64,000 nt of DNA. It comes from Ruminococcaceae bacterium UBA1036. GTDB taxonomy: Bacteria; Bacillota; Clostridia; Oscillospirales; Acutalibacteraceae. Numbering within the stretch: position 1 is the stretch's first letter; every line of letters begins with the position of its first letter. The translations under genes and the position numbers were made by a program. The notes beneath the pieces were generated by a model that was not told the origin of the DNA, made no database searches, and saw nothing but the letters and a program-made list of their open reading frames with translations. This document shows, one piece after another, positions 54,700 through 62,851 of the stretch. The DNA is taken from positions 62,001 through 126,000 of the forward strand of contig DCEF01000010.1 of the NCBI GenBank assembly GCA_002316805.1, written 5' to 3'.

Positions 54700-55827
54700 T
54701 CAGGCACCCTGTTTTTCCGTATCTTTCTGGCTTTGCAGCTTCAGGTAAGCATTAATAAATCCATCAAGGTCTCCATCCATTACAGCACCGATATTGGATG
54801 ACTCATAGCCTGTGCGGTGGTCTTTTACAAGCGTGTAAGGCATAAAGACATATGAGCGTATCTGCGAGCCCCACGCAATTTCTTTCTGCTCGCCTTTAAT
54901 ATCTTCAATGTGCTCCAAATGTTCACGCTCTTTAATAGCCATCAGCTTTGATTTCAACATGCGCATGGCAACATCACGGTTCTGGTACTGGCTGCGCTCT
55001 ACTTGGCACGATACAACAATACCTGTAGGTATGTGCGTAAGCCTTACGGCCGAAGAAGTTTTGTTTACTTTCTGGCCGCCGGCGCCGCTTGAGCGGAAAA
55101 CATCCATTTTAATATCGGCCGGGTCTATTTTAACATCTATGGTATCGTCAATTTCTGGCATTACTTCAAGTGACGCAAAAGAAGTATGCCTGCGGCCAGA
55201 AGCATCAAACGGCGATATTCTGACAAGTCGGTGCACACCCTTTTCACTTTTAAGAAAGCCATAGGCGTTTTCCCCTTCAATAAGGATACTTGCGCTTTTT
55301 ATACCCGCTTCCTCGCCGTCCAGATAATCGAGTGTTTTCACCTTAAAGCCATGGCGTTCACCCCACCTGCAATACATGCGGTAAAGCATCATTGCCCAAT
55401 CCTGCGCTTCTGTTCCACCTGCGCCGGCATGAAAAGTAAGGATTGCATTTTTCGCATCATATTCACCAGTAAGCAGTGTGGAAAGCCGCTGTGACTCAAG
55501 TCCTTTTTTAAATGATTCCAGTTCCTGCTGCGCCTGAGGCAAAAGCGACAAATCGCCTTCTTCATCTGCAAGCTCAATCAGGGCCATCAAATCATCATAG
55601 CCGCTTTTTAGCTTTTCGTATCTTTCAATTTTATTTTTCAGTGAACTGGAGCGCTGCAGGATTCTCTGTGATTTTTCCGCATCATCCCAAAAGTTTGGCA
55701 CGGTGGTTTTTTGGTCAAGCTCCATAATTTCCTTGCGTATTGCGTCCAGGTCCAAAGTATCCGCAAGGTCATTCAATTCAGGCTTAAATCCTTGCAGCGA
55801 CTGTTTCAGCTCTTCAAATTGAAGCAT
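54700..55827 (-). CDS. prfB: Peptide chain release factor 2, without programmed frameshift
   Basis: 375 residues in one open frame. Decodes UGA and UAA. GGQ motif in FRSSGAGGQKVNKTSSAVRL; the stop-codon recognition segment SPFDASGRRHTSF is the RF2 type (SPF). Most bacteria need a +1 shift at CTTTGAC near codon 25; here the place reads ACTTTGGAC (Thr-Leu-Asp) in frame, so synthesis is not autoregulated by UGA. Monocistronic. Confidence 0.96.
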   Translation of the reverse strand: MLQFEELKQSLQGFKPELNDLADTLDLDAIRKEIMELDQKTTVPNFWDDAEKSQRILQRSSSLKNKIERYEKLKSGYDDLMALIELADEEGDLSLLPQAQQELESFKKGLESQRLSTLLTGEYDAKNAILTFHAGAGGTEAQDWAMMLYRMYCRWGERHGFKVKTLDYLDGEEAGIKSASILIEGENAYGFLKSEKGVHRLVRISPFDASGRRHTSFASLEVMPEIDDTIDVKIDPADIKMDVFRSSGAGGQKVNKTSSAVRLTHIPTGIVVSCQVERSQYQNRDVAMRMLKSKLMAIKEREHLEHIEDIKGEQKEIAWGSQIRSYVFMPYTLVKDHRTGYESSNIGAVMDGDLDGFINAYLKLQSQKDTEKQGA

Positions 55828-55986
55828 ATAATCATCCTTCAGTCGAATCTTTTTAACTTACTTGCTTAGGTTATAATTATAAAATAATTTGTTATCAAAG
55901 TCAAAGTTTATTTCCCCTCCAGCCTTTGAGCAGCCTAAAACTGGCGCGGAATTTGTGAACTCAATGAAAACTTACATCGTAAATCG

Positions 55987-56015
55987 TTGAAGTTTTTTGC
56001 TTTTTTCGTTACAAT
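55987..56015 (+). promoter_or_regulatory. Sigma-A promoter of the RING/DUF2628 gene
   Basis: TTGAAG, 17 bases, TACAAT, about 33 bases before the start at 56048. Confidence 0.7.
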
Positions 56016-56047
56016 ATAGAATAGAGCAAATAGGAGGTTCTAAAAGT

Positions 56048-57085
56048 ATGGACTATATCGGTTTGAAATGTCCCATCTGCGGAAAGCCTTTTACCGCAGA
56101 TGATGATATTGTTGTGTGCCCGCAGTGTGGTGCGCCTTACCACAGAGAATGTTATATAAAAGCAGGCAAATGTATATATGAAGATAAACATGGAACCGAC
56201 TTTAGCTGGAAGCCACCACAAGAAGAAGAAAAAGCTGAGCCTGATATAAAACGCTGCCCTCGCTGCGGTGCGCCGAATTCGAAAAGTGCACTTTTTTGTT
56301 CCCATTGCGGGCTGCCGCTTTCCAACAGTGCCGAACCTCCTTATGGCAATCCTTTTAACGGCAACCAGCAAACACAGGGCAATGGTTCTGCTCAGCATGG
56401 CGGAATGCCGCCGGAATATGGCAATTTCCAAGGGCAGCCATTTCCATTCCCGCTTGACCCTCTCGGAGGCGTAAACCCAAATGAGCCGATAAACAATACC
56501 CCTGCCGGCGACCTTGCAAAGTTTGTGCAGGGCAATACGCAATATTATATGCCTGTGTTTGCAAGCATAAGTCACTTCAAGAAAAACCGGTTTAACTTTT
56601 CCGCTTTTTTCTTTCAGGGCATCTGGATGCTTTACCGCAAGCTCTATAAAGTCGGCACTATCATAACTGTTATTCAGGGAGCACTTACCATTGGCTATTT
56701 GTTCCTGATGAAATATTTCGTCCTGCCGTTGTATGATAAATTGTATGCTATGGCGGGCATTACAAAAGATTCTACAAGCTATGCAATGACAGCCGAGCAG
56801 AAAGCTGGACTTTTGCGCCAGCTTTATTCCCTTTCTACACAGCAAAAAATGTTAGTTGCCGTTCCGTTTTTCTTCTTTGTGGCAGCACTTACCATCATGC
56901 TCATATGCGGCTTTGTAGGAAATCGGATGTACCTGAAATATTCAGTTTCACAGGTCGGGAAAATAAGGAGTGAAACTTCTTCCCCAACTGATTTTGCGAT
57001 ACGCCTGCAACAGAACGGCGGAGTAAATACTACGCTTGGTGTTACACTTGGGCTGTGCTTTATGCTTATTTTCTTTGTTAACTAA
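56048..57085 (+). CDS. Prokaryotic RING-finger, zinc-ribbon and DUF2628 membrane protein
   Basis: 345 residues. Cysteine-rich N-terminus: CPICGKPFTADDDIVVCPQCGAPYHRECY at 8-36 has the C4-H-C spacing of prokaryotic RING family 1; a second zinc ribbon CPRCGAPNSKSALFCSHCG stands at about 73-91. A Gly/Asn/Gln/Pro-rich linker (about 100-165) follows, then the DUF2628 pattern FNFSAFFFQGIWMLYRKLY and three or four membrane segments. Function unknown; the cytosolic zinc part could bind partner proteins. GGAGG before the ATG. Likely co-transcribed with galU. Confidence 0.85.
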   Translation: MDYIGLKCPICGKPFTADDDIVVCPQCGAPYHRECYIKAGKCIYEDKHGTDFSWKPPQEEEKAEPDIKRCPRCGAPNSKSALFCSHCGLPLSNSAEPPYGNPFNGNQQTQGNGSAQHGGMPPEYGNFQGQPFPFPLDPLGGVNPNEPINNTPAGDLAKFVQGNTQYYMPVFASISHFKKNRFNFSAFFFQGIWMLYRKLYKVGTIITVIQGALTIGYLFLMKYFVLPLYDKLYAMAGITKDSTSYAMTAEQKAGLLRQLYSLSTQQKMLVAVPFFFFVAALTIMLICGFVGNRMYLKYSVSQVGKIRSETSSPTDFAIRLQQNGGVNTTLGVTLGLCFMLIFFVN

Positions 57086-57141
57086 AATCGGCTACATGTA
57101 TTTTGCCGATTTAAAATACCAAACTTTAGGAGTTGTATAAA

Positions 57142-58017
57142 ATGAAAGTAAAAAAAGCTGTTATACCGGCAGCCGGCCTTGGAACCAGAGTTCTCCCAGC
57201 TACAAAATCCATGCCTAAGGAAATGCTTCCAATCGTCGACAAACCTGCTATCCAATATATTGTTGAAGAAGCAGTCAATTCCGGAATCACTGATATCTTA
57301 ATAATCACAAACCGCGGCAAAGGGCTGATTGAAGACCATTTCGACCGTGCACCGGAACTTGAAGCGAGACTTGAAAACGGCGGGCCTGAAAAGCAAAAAA
57401 TACTTGATGAAATAGTAAGTATTGCACACAAGGCAAATATTTATTTTGTCCGCCAGAAAGAAACACGCGGGCTCGGCCATGCCGTAAACTGCGCGCGTTC
57501 CTTTGTAGGCAATGAGCCGTTTGCCGTGCTTTACGGTGACGATGTCATTATAGGCAAAGATCCGGCATGCGCCCAACTTATACGCGCATATGACGAATTC
57601 GGGCGCGGTGTTGTCGGTGTCAACAAGGTTTCGAAAAAAGACATATCAAAGTACAGCTCACTTAAAGTAGAGCCACTACATGACAACTGCTTCAAATGCA
57701 CAGATATGATTGAAAAGCCATCTCCAGATAAAGTCATGTCCCTTTATTCAATTCTGGGGCGCTGCGTCCTTCCTCCTGATATTTTTGCAATACTTGACCA
57801 TACAGAACCTGGGGCAGGCGGAGAAATACAGCTTACAGATGCAATGCGCACACTCGCGCGCCGTGACGGAATGGTCGCTGTAAACTTCACCGGCAAGCGA
57901 TATGACATGGGCAATAAGCTCGGGATTATGAAGGCTCAGGTAGAAGTTGCCCTTCAACATCCGGAAATCGGCAAAGAATTTCGCGCTTACCTAAAAGAGC
58001 TCTGTAAGACACTGTAA
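57142..58017 (+). CDS. galU: UTP--glucose-1-phosphate uridylyltransferase
   Basis: 291 residues. Makes UDP-glucose from UTP and glucose 1-phosphate for cell-envelope sugars. Nucleotide-binding loop PAAGLGTRVLPATKSMPKEMLPIVDKPAIQY, then RQKETRGLGHAV and VLYGDDVI. AGGAG before the ATG at 57142; the in-frame start three codons earlier is less likely. Confidence 0.96.
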   Translation: MKVKKAVIPAAGLGTRVLPATKSMPKEMLPIVDKPAIQYIVEEAVNSGITDILIITNRGKGLIEDHFDRAPELEARLENGGPEKQKILDEIVSIAHKANIYFVRQKETRGLGHAVNCARSFVGNEPFAVLYGDDVIIGKDPACAQLIRAYDEFGRGVVGVNKVSKKDISKYSSLKVEPLHDNCFKCTDMIEKPSPDKVMSLYSILGRCVLPPDIFAILDHTEPGAGGEIQLTDAMRTLARRDGMVAVNFTGKRYDMGNKLGIMKAQVEVALQHPEIGKEFRAYLKELCKTL

Positions 58018-58031
58018 TTTTTCCTTTTGTA

Positions 58032-58060
58032 TTGACGCAACTTCGATTTATTGATATAAT
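58032..58060 (+). promoter_or_regulatory. Sigma-A promoter of rpsF-ssb-rpsR
   Basis: TTGACG, 17 bases, TATAAT, 82 bases before the rpsF start. Confidence 0.85.
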
Positions 58061-58130
58061 AAATTAGGTTGCCTTGAAAAGGGCTGCCATCCTTGCTCCC
58101 AATTTATTTGGGGGTCTTAAGACCAAAAGG
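58061..58130 (+). promoter_or_regulatory. rpsF 5' leader with hairpins
   Basis: Contains CTCCCAA/TTGGGGG and the palindrome GGTCTTAAGACC. S6:S18 autoregulatory leaders occur here in many bacteria, but I do not see the conserved CCG signature, so a regulatory role is only possible. Confidence 0.35.
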
Positions 58131-58141
58131 AGGTGCAAAAA

Positions 58142-58501
58142 ATGCCAGAAACAAAGATTAAAAAGTCTTACGAAACTGTATTTATCCTTTCTATGAAACT
58201 CGGTGAAGACGGTATTAAAGCTGCAATCCAGAAATTTAAGGATCTGATTGCCGAAAACGGTACAGTCGAAAATGTTGATGAATGGGGCAAACGCAGGCTT
58301 GCGTACCCAATCAGCAAAGAAGATGAGGGTTATTACACACTCATCAGCTTCACAAGTTCTCCTGAATTCGTCAGTGAGCTTGACCGTGTCTACAACATTA
58401 CAGACGGTGTTCTCCGCTCACTTATCATTCGCAGGGAAGAATCGGCCAAGCCGAAAAAGGCTGAGCCTGAAGCCGGCAAGCCAGAAGAAAAGGAAGCGTA
58501 A
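58142..58501 (+). CDS. rpsF: 30S ribosomal protein S6
   Basis: 119 residues: YETVFILSMKLGEDGIKAAIQKF and WGKRRLAYPISKEDEGYYTLISF, then a Lys/Glu/Ala tail. Binds S18 on the 30S platform. AAAGGAGGTG before the ATG at 58142. First gene of the usual rpsF-ssb-rpsR operon. Confidence 0.97.
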   Translation: MPETKIKKSYETVFILSMKLGEDGIKAAIQKFKDLIAENGTVENVDEWGKRRLAYPISKEDEGYYTLISFTSSPEFVSELDRVYNITDGVLRSLIIRREESAKPKKAEPEAGKPEEKEA

Positions 58502-58506
58502 GTGAA

Positions 58507-58989
58507 ATGCTGAATGTTGCTGTTCTTATGGGGCGCTTCGTTGCCGACCCTGAACTCAGGCAGACACCAAGCGGCGTTTCGGTGACAAGTTTTACACTTG
58601 CCGTAGACCGTTCGTATGTAAAACCAGGAACAGAGCGTCAGGCAGATTTTATTGATATAGTTGCGTGGCGCAGCACAGCAGAGTTTGTCTGTAAATATTT
58701 TCGCAAAGGTCAGCTTGCCGCCGTGCAGGGCTCTATACAGACACGCACATATACCGATAAAAACGGAATAAAGCGCAAAGCTTTTGAAATTGTTGCAGAC
58801 AATGTTCATTTTGCGGAATCAAAGCGTAGCGCAGATGCATCTGTGAATGCTGCACGTTCGTCTTCGCCTGCAAAACAGAGTGCTTCAAATGAAGCGCCTG
58901 ATAAAGAGCAACAGCCTGCACCTGCCTATACGAACGGCAATACTGATGATTTCGAAGAAATTCCTAGCGATGACGACTTACCGTTCTGA
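58507..58989 (+). CDS. ssb: Single-stranded DNA-binding protein
   Basis: 160 residues. OB fold ([34 protein letters not shown]), a disordered Ala/Gln/Pro linker and the acidic tail SDDDLPF that recruits partners. Binds single-stranded DNA in replication and repair. Confidence 0.97.
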   Translation: MLNVAVLMGRFVADPELRQTPSGVSVTSFTLAVDRSYVKPGTERQADFIDIVAWRSTAEFVCKYFRKGQLAAVQGSIQTRTYTDKNGIKRKAFEIVADNVHFAESKRSADASVNAARSSSPAKQSASNEAPDKEQQPAPAYTNGNTDDFEEIPSDDDLPF

Positions 58990-59015
58990 GTTTTAAAAGG
59001 AAGGAGAGATTTCTC

Positions 59016-59282
59016 ATGGCTGAAAACAATAGAAACGAAAGGCCTGAAAGGGACCGCCGTTCCGGCGGTCGCAGAGGCCACAGAAAAGTTTGCAGTTTCT
59101 GTGTTGATAAAGTAGAAAACATTGACTATAAAGATGTTGCGAAGCTTCGCCGTTTCATTTCAGAAAGGGCGAAAATACTGCCGCGCAGAGTTACAGGAAC
59201 ATGCGCACGCCATCAGCGTCAGCTGACACTTGCAATAAAACGCGCACGCCATCTTGCACTCCTGCCGTTCAGCAGTGATTGA
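59016..59282 (+). CDS. rpsR: 30S ribosomal protein S18
   Basis: 88 residues. The zinc-binding form with KVCSFC and TGTCARHQR (four-ligand Cys type), followed by [16 protein letters not shown]. Last gene of the operon before a strong terminator. Confidence 0.97.
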   Translation: MAENNRNERPERDRRSGGRRGHRKVCSFCVDKVENIDYKDVAKLRRFISERAKILPRRVTGTCARHQRQLTLAIKRARHLALLPFSSD

Positions 59283-59302
59283 AGCTGCATTATTATATTT
59301 GT

Positions 59303-59338
59303 AAAAAATCCCCGCCATCAAATGGCGGGGATTTTATT
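59303..59338 (+). terminator. Intrinsic terminator after rpsR
   Basis: AAAATCCCCGCCAT, three-base loop, ATGGCGGGGATTTT, followed by a T-rich tail; T/A-rich on both sides, so likely active for the converging gene as well. Confidence 0.9.
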
Positions 59339-59353
59339 CTGTTGTTTATTAAT

Positions 59354-61048
59354 TTACTGTTCGGAAGACGTCGTATCGTCGTCATCCGAGCCTGAACTTA
59401 CAATAATTGTTACTTTCGTTCCATAAGCCATTTGATTGCCTGCTTCAACCTTCTGGTATCCAATCACTTTCCCTTTAGACACAGTGCTGCTTGGTTGTTC
59501 CACTGCAGTTGGCACAAACCCTGCTGATGTAACGGTGGCAGACGCTTCTGAAAGGGTTTTGCCTTTAATATCCGGAAGTGTCCGCACAGCCGCTCCCTGG
59601 CTCACTACAACGACTATTGCCGTGTTTCTGAGCATTTTAGTCCCTGGCTTTGGATCCTGAGAAAGGATGCAACCTTCCGGGATAGTATCGCTGAACTGCG
59701 GAGACGAAAGGAGTATTTGGTACGGCCTGTCTGTACTGTTAGAAGAAGCACTTGCAATCTCGGAATATTTTTGGCCTATAAGATTAGGGACCGTAATTTT
59801 TTCGTCGTCTGGTATAGAGCCTTCAGATGACGATGGTTCTGAAGTTGCCTGAGAAACCTGAGAAGAAACGTTCTGGGCAGCACTTAGCTGTGACTGTTCA
59901 CCCGAATGGTTCATCCAGACAATACCAATCACTGCAAATATGACAAGCATCGCAAGGCATGATAACAGCCCCCACCGAAAACTTGAAGAAGACTTCGGTG
60001 CCTTCGCACCTTCATCAGTCGCAATGACCTTTTTTTGCTGCGGAACAACTTTATCAAACTTCTGGCTTGCCTCAATGGCTGCCGTAACAGCAGGGGCCAC
60101 TGAAATCTGCCCGTGGAGGAGCTCAAACGTCTGCGTGCGTTTTTCCGTGTCAAGCTGCAAAGCGTTCGCAAGAGCTGAAATGGCATATGGCGGCAAAGTA
60201 TGCAGGATCGCATTCGGTATCAGCAGCCTTGCATCATTGCGCCGTTTAGGCGCTTCTGGCGGGAGCTTGCCTGTAAGTACAAAAAATAAAGACGCGGCAA
60301 ATCCGTACACATCCGTCGCCTCTGTAAGAGGGTCGCCCATTATATACTGTTCAATTGCAGCGCACCCCGGCACAAGATCCGGTGCAAGGTCGGTGTCCAT
60401 CTGGCGCACCGCAGGTATTGAAAAGCCACCAAGCTTCATCTTCCCGTCTTTCATAATAAGCAGTGTGTCTGGTGAAATACCGAAATGGCTTATCGAGTTG
60501 GCATGAATAGCAGAAAGATCAGACAAAACTGGCATAAAAAGTTGCCGTGCCGTGTTCCAGCCGAGGTTTCCCCCACTTTTTTTTACAAAATAGCGCAAAG
60601 TTATGCTGTCTTCCCATTCGGAAACAGTGTATGCAGCTTTATTTTCTTCAAAAATGTCATAAATCAGAACTACGGACGAAAGATCACGCATATGTGCGCG
60701 CGCACGCGCATAATTAAGAAAAACATCCAGGTTTTCTTTAAACGCAAGTTCATTTCCGCCAAGCACATTAACTGTTTTGCCATCATTTGCGCGTTCTGTG
60801 AGAGACGCTGGAAAATATTCATGAAGTCCAACAGGTATATTAAGAGCTTTGTCAAAGCCTATATACGTTATTCCTTCACCATTTGTTTTTTTTGCACATC
60901 CAACCGCATATCGATTTTGAAGCACTGTGCCGTATGGAAGCGCACCTTTTTTCTGTGGTTTATCTTTTCGGTACCCGCATACCGGGCAGACCGTTTTTCC
61001 CTGCATATCAGACATACAATTCATACACAGATTTTCAAAATCGGTCAT
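59354..61048 (-). CDS. Zinc-ribbon pseudokinase with transmembrane segment and PASTA domains
   Basis: 564 residues. Zinc ribbon CMNCM...CPVCG (8-24), kinase-like domain (about 39-310), one membrane segment (360-379), and an extracellular Ser/Gln-rich part with two PASTA domains (418-484 and about 488-552). The clostridial kinase family features remain (EYFP, CAAIEQY, TEATDVYGFAASLFFVLTGKLPPEA), but the key residues are gone: the VAIK Lys is His76, the HRD motif reads HFG (188-190) with Thr195 for Asn, and DFG reads GFS (208-210). Catalysis is unlikely. It may sense muropeptides or lipid II outside and act as a scaffold inside (inference). Confidence 0.85.
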   Translation of the reverse strand: MTDFENLCMNCMSDMQGKTVCPVCGYRKDKPQKKGALPYGTVLQNRYAVGCAKKTNGEGITYIGFDKALNIPVGLHEYFPASLTERANDGKTVNVLGGNELAFKENLDVFLNYARARAHMRDLSSVVLIYDIFEENKAAYTVSEWEDSITLRYFVKKSGGNLGWNTARQLFMPVLSDLSAIHANSISHFGISPDTLLIMKDGKMKLGGFSIPAVRQMDTDLAPDLVPGCAAIEQYIMGDPLTEATDVYGFAASLFFVLTGKLPPEAPKRRNDARLLIPNAILHTLPPYAISALANALQLDTEKRTQTFELLHGQISVAPAVTAAIEASQKFDKVVPQQKKVIATDEGAKAPKSSSSFRWGLLSCLAMLVIFAVIGIVWMNHSGEQSQLSAAQNVSSQVSQATSEPSSSEGSIPDDEKITVPNLIGQKYSEIASASSNSTDRPYQILLSSPQFSDTIPEGCILSQDPKPGTKMLRNTAIVVVVSQGAAVRTLPDIKGKTLSEASATVTSAGFVPTAVEQPSSTVSKGKVIGYQKVEAGNQMAYGTKVTIIVSSGSDDDDTTSSEQ

Positions 61049-61514
61049 ACTTGTGCCTCCGAATTACAATTTATTGTCTTATTTATAATCTTCCTCAATT
61101 AATTTCACGGTATGCAAGCAATATAATTATTTTGCGTAAATTTGCGGATTTATTGGGAAAGCGATACATTATTAATTAAGTTACAAAGTAATATTGAAAG
61201 TAAAAAAGCCTTTTGCAGAAAAAGACTTTTGAAAAACAATTATAAATAATTTCCACCGCAAAATATAACTTCAAGTTGAATATATTATTACCAATGCGTT
61301 TAATTTCAATCAGTTAATTATACCATAATAAAACAGCATTTTTCAAGTAAGCTGTTCATAATCTCTTTAACTATATTCTTTTTGTATATTTAACATAAAT
61401 TCATTGATATGCAATTATATATTATATAATGTTTCAAGGCTGTACGGCTAAGTGTTTGTGGTATAATTATATTGTATTGTATTAAAAATAAAACATAAAA
61501 TTCAGGAGGAAAAT
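61049..61514. other. AT-rich intergenic region upstream of nfo
   Basis: 466 bp without a supported gene. Divergent promoters are expected for the pseudokinase and nfo. Near the right end TGG-TATAAT at 61459-61467 is a TGn-extended -10 for nfo with no good -35. GGAGG follows shortly before the nfo ATG. Confidence 0.45.
61459..61467 (+). promoter_or_regulatory. Extended -10 promoter for nfo-ogt
   Basis: TGGTATAAT, about 48 bases before the nfo ATG; the expected -35 position reads GCTGTA. Confidence 0.5.
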
Positions 61515-62372
61515 ATGTTTAAAATTGGCTGCCATCTGTCTACATCAAAAGGCTATTTAGCCATGGGAAAGCAGGCCGTAGATATTGGCGCAAACACGTT
61601 CCAGTTCTTTTCACGCAATCCGCGCGGCGGAAGTGCAAAGGCACTTGATGCCAACGACATTATCGCTTACCAGCAGTTTGCAGCAGAGCACAGTATGTTC
61701 CCTATCCTCGCACACGCGCCATATACGCTTAACGCATGTGCAGCCAAAGAAAGCCTGCGCACATTTGCACACAATACAATGGCGGACGACCTCAGCCGCT
61801 TAGAACATATCCCCGGCAGCATGTACAATTTCCACCCAGGCAGCCATGTAGGCCAGGGTGCCGAAGCCGGAATACGCTATATCTCAGAAATGCTTAATTC
61901 TATTTTGAATCCCGCGCAGTCGACTACAGTCCTGCTTGAAACTATGGCGGGAAAGGGCAGTGAAGTCGGCCGGACTTTTGAAGAACTGCGTGCTATTATA
62001 GACCGCGTAGAGCAGCAGCAACTTCTTGGCGTATGCCTTGACACATGCCATATTTTTGATGGCGGATATGACATTGTAAACCATCTTGATGATGTTATAG
62101 ATGAGTTTGACCGTGTAATCGGGTTAAAGAGGCTGAAAGCAATACATCTTAACGACAGTATGAATTCGCTCGGCAGCCACAAAGACAGGCACCAAAAAAT
62201 CGGGCAGGGTTATATAGGCCTTGACGCCATTGAAAGAATAATAAACCACCCAGCGCTGCGCGACCTGCCATTTTATCTTGAAACGCCGAATGACATATAT
62301 GGCTATGCAAAAGAAATAGCGCTGCTCAAGAGTCTTTACCATGAAAATTCGGATGATATAGCGAAAAAATGA
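61515..62372 (+). CDS. nfo: Deoxyribonuclease IV (AP endonuclease)
   Basis: 285 residues. Cuts 5' to abasic sites in base-excision repair. TIM-barrel with three-zinc ligands in [41 protein letters not shown], and HLNDS...[15 protein letters not shown] before the ATG. Overlaps ogt by 4 bp, a repair pair. Confidence 0.97.
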   Translation: MFKIGCHLSTSKGYLAMGKQAVDIGANTFQFFSRNPRGGSAKALDANDIIAYQQFAAEHSMFPILAHAPYTLNACAAKESLRTFAHNTMADDLSRLEHIPGSMYNFHPGSHVGQGAEAGIRYISEMLNSILNPAQSTTVLLETMAGKGSEVGRTFEELRAIIDRVEQQQLLGVCLDTCHIFDGGYDIVNHLDDVIDEFDRVIGLKRLKAIHLNDSMNSLGSHKDRHQKIGQGYIGLDAIERIINHPALRDLPFYLETPNDIYGYAKEIALLKSLYHENSDDIAKK

Positions 62373-62836
62373 AAAATTCTCTCTCGGTAAAATCACCAAT
62401 CGGCACTCTGACTATTGCAGAAGACGGGATCGGAATTACCGATATCTTCATGTCAGGTAAAATGCCAGACACAAACATGCAGACTAAAAGTACGCCGCTT
62501 CTTTGTGAAGCGGCAGAACAGCTCTCTGAGTATTTCTTAGGCAAAAGGAAAACATTTACGCTGCCGCTGTCACTGCACGGCACTGAGTTTCAGCTTGCGG
62601 TTTGGAAAACGCTGCGCGACATTCCTTACGGTGAGACAAAAAGTTACAAGCAGATAACAGCGCAACTCGGTCGGCCCAAAGCCTTCAGGGCTGTTGGAAT
62701 GGCAAACAGGTGCAACCCAATACTGATAGTTGTTCCCTGCCATCGTGTCATCGGGTCAGGCGGCAGCCTTACAGGCTACCGCGCCGGCCTTGAAGCAAAA
62801 CGTTTTCTTCTTGCGCTTGAGCAAAAATATAAGTGA
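62369..62836 (+). CDS. ogt: Methylated-DNA--protein-cysteine methyltransferase
   Basis: 155 residues. Transfers alkyl groups from O6-alkylguanine to its own Cys. Active site [27 protein letters not shown], helix-turn-helix part [25 protein letters not shown]. Coupled to nfo by a 4 bp overlap (ATGA). Confidence 0.96.
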   Translation: MKNSLSVKSPIGTLTIAEDGIGITDIFMSGKMPDTNMQTKSTPLLCEAAEQLSEYFLGKRKTFTLPLSLHGTEFQLAVWKTLRDIPYGETKSYKQITAQLGRPKAFRAVGMANRCNPILIVVPCHRVIGSGGSLTGYRAGLEAKRFLLALEQKYK

Positions 62837-62851
62837 AGCCTCATGAGGGTT

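Noticed and set aside
56009..56845. 278-codon minus-strand ORF opposite the RING/DUF2628 gene
   Set aside because: The plus strand has a promoter, GGAGG and zinc motifs; the minus-strand ORF has none.
58061..58130. S6:S18 autoregulatory leader as a firm call
   Set aside because: Hairpins are present but the conserved CCG signature is not visible.
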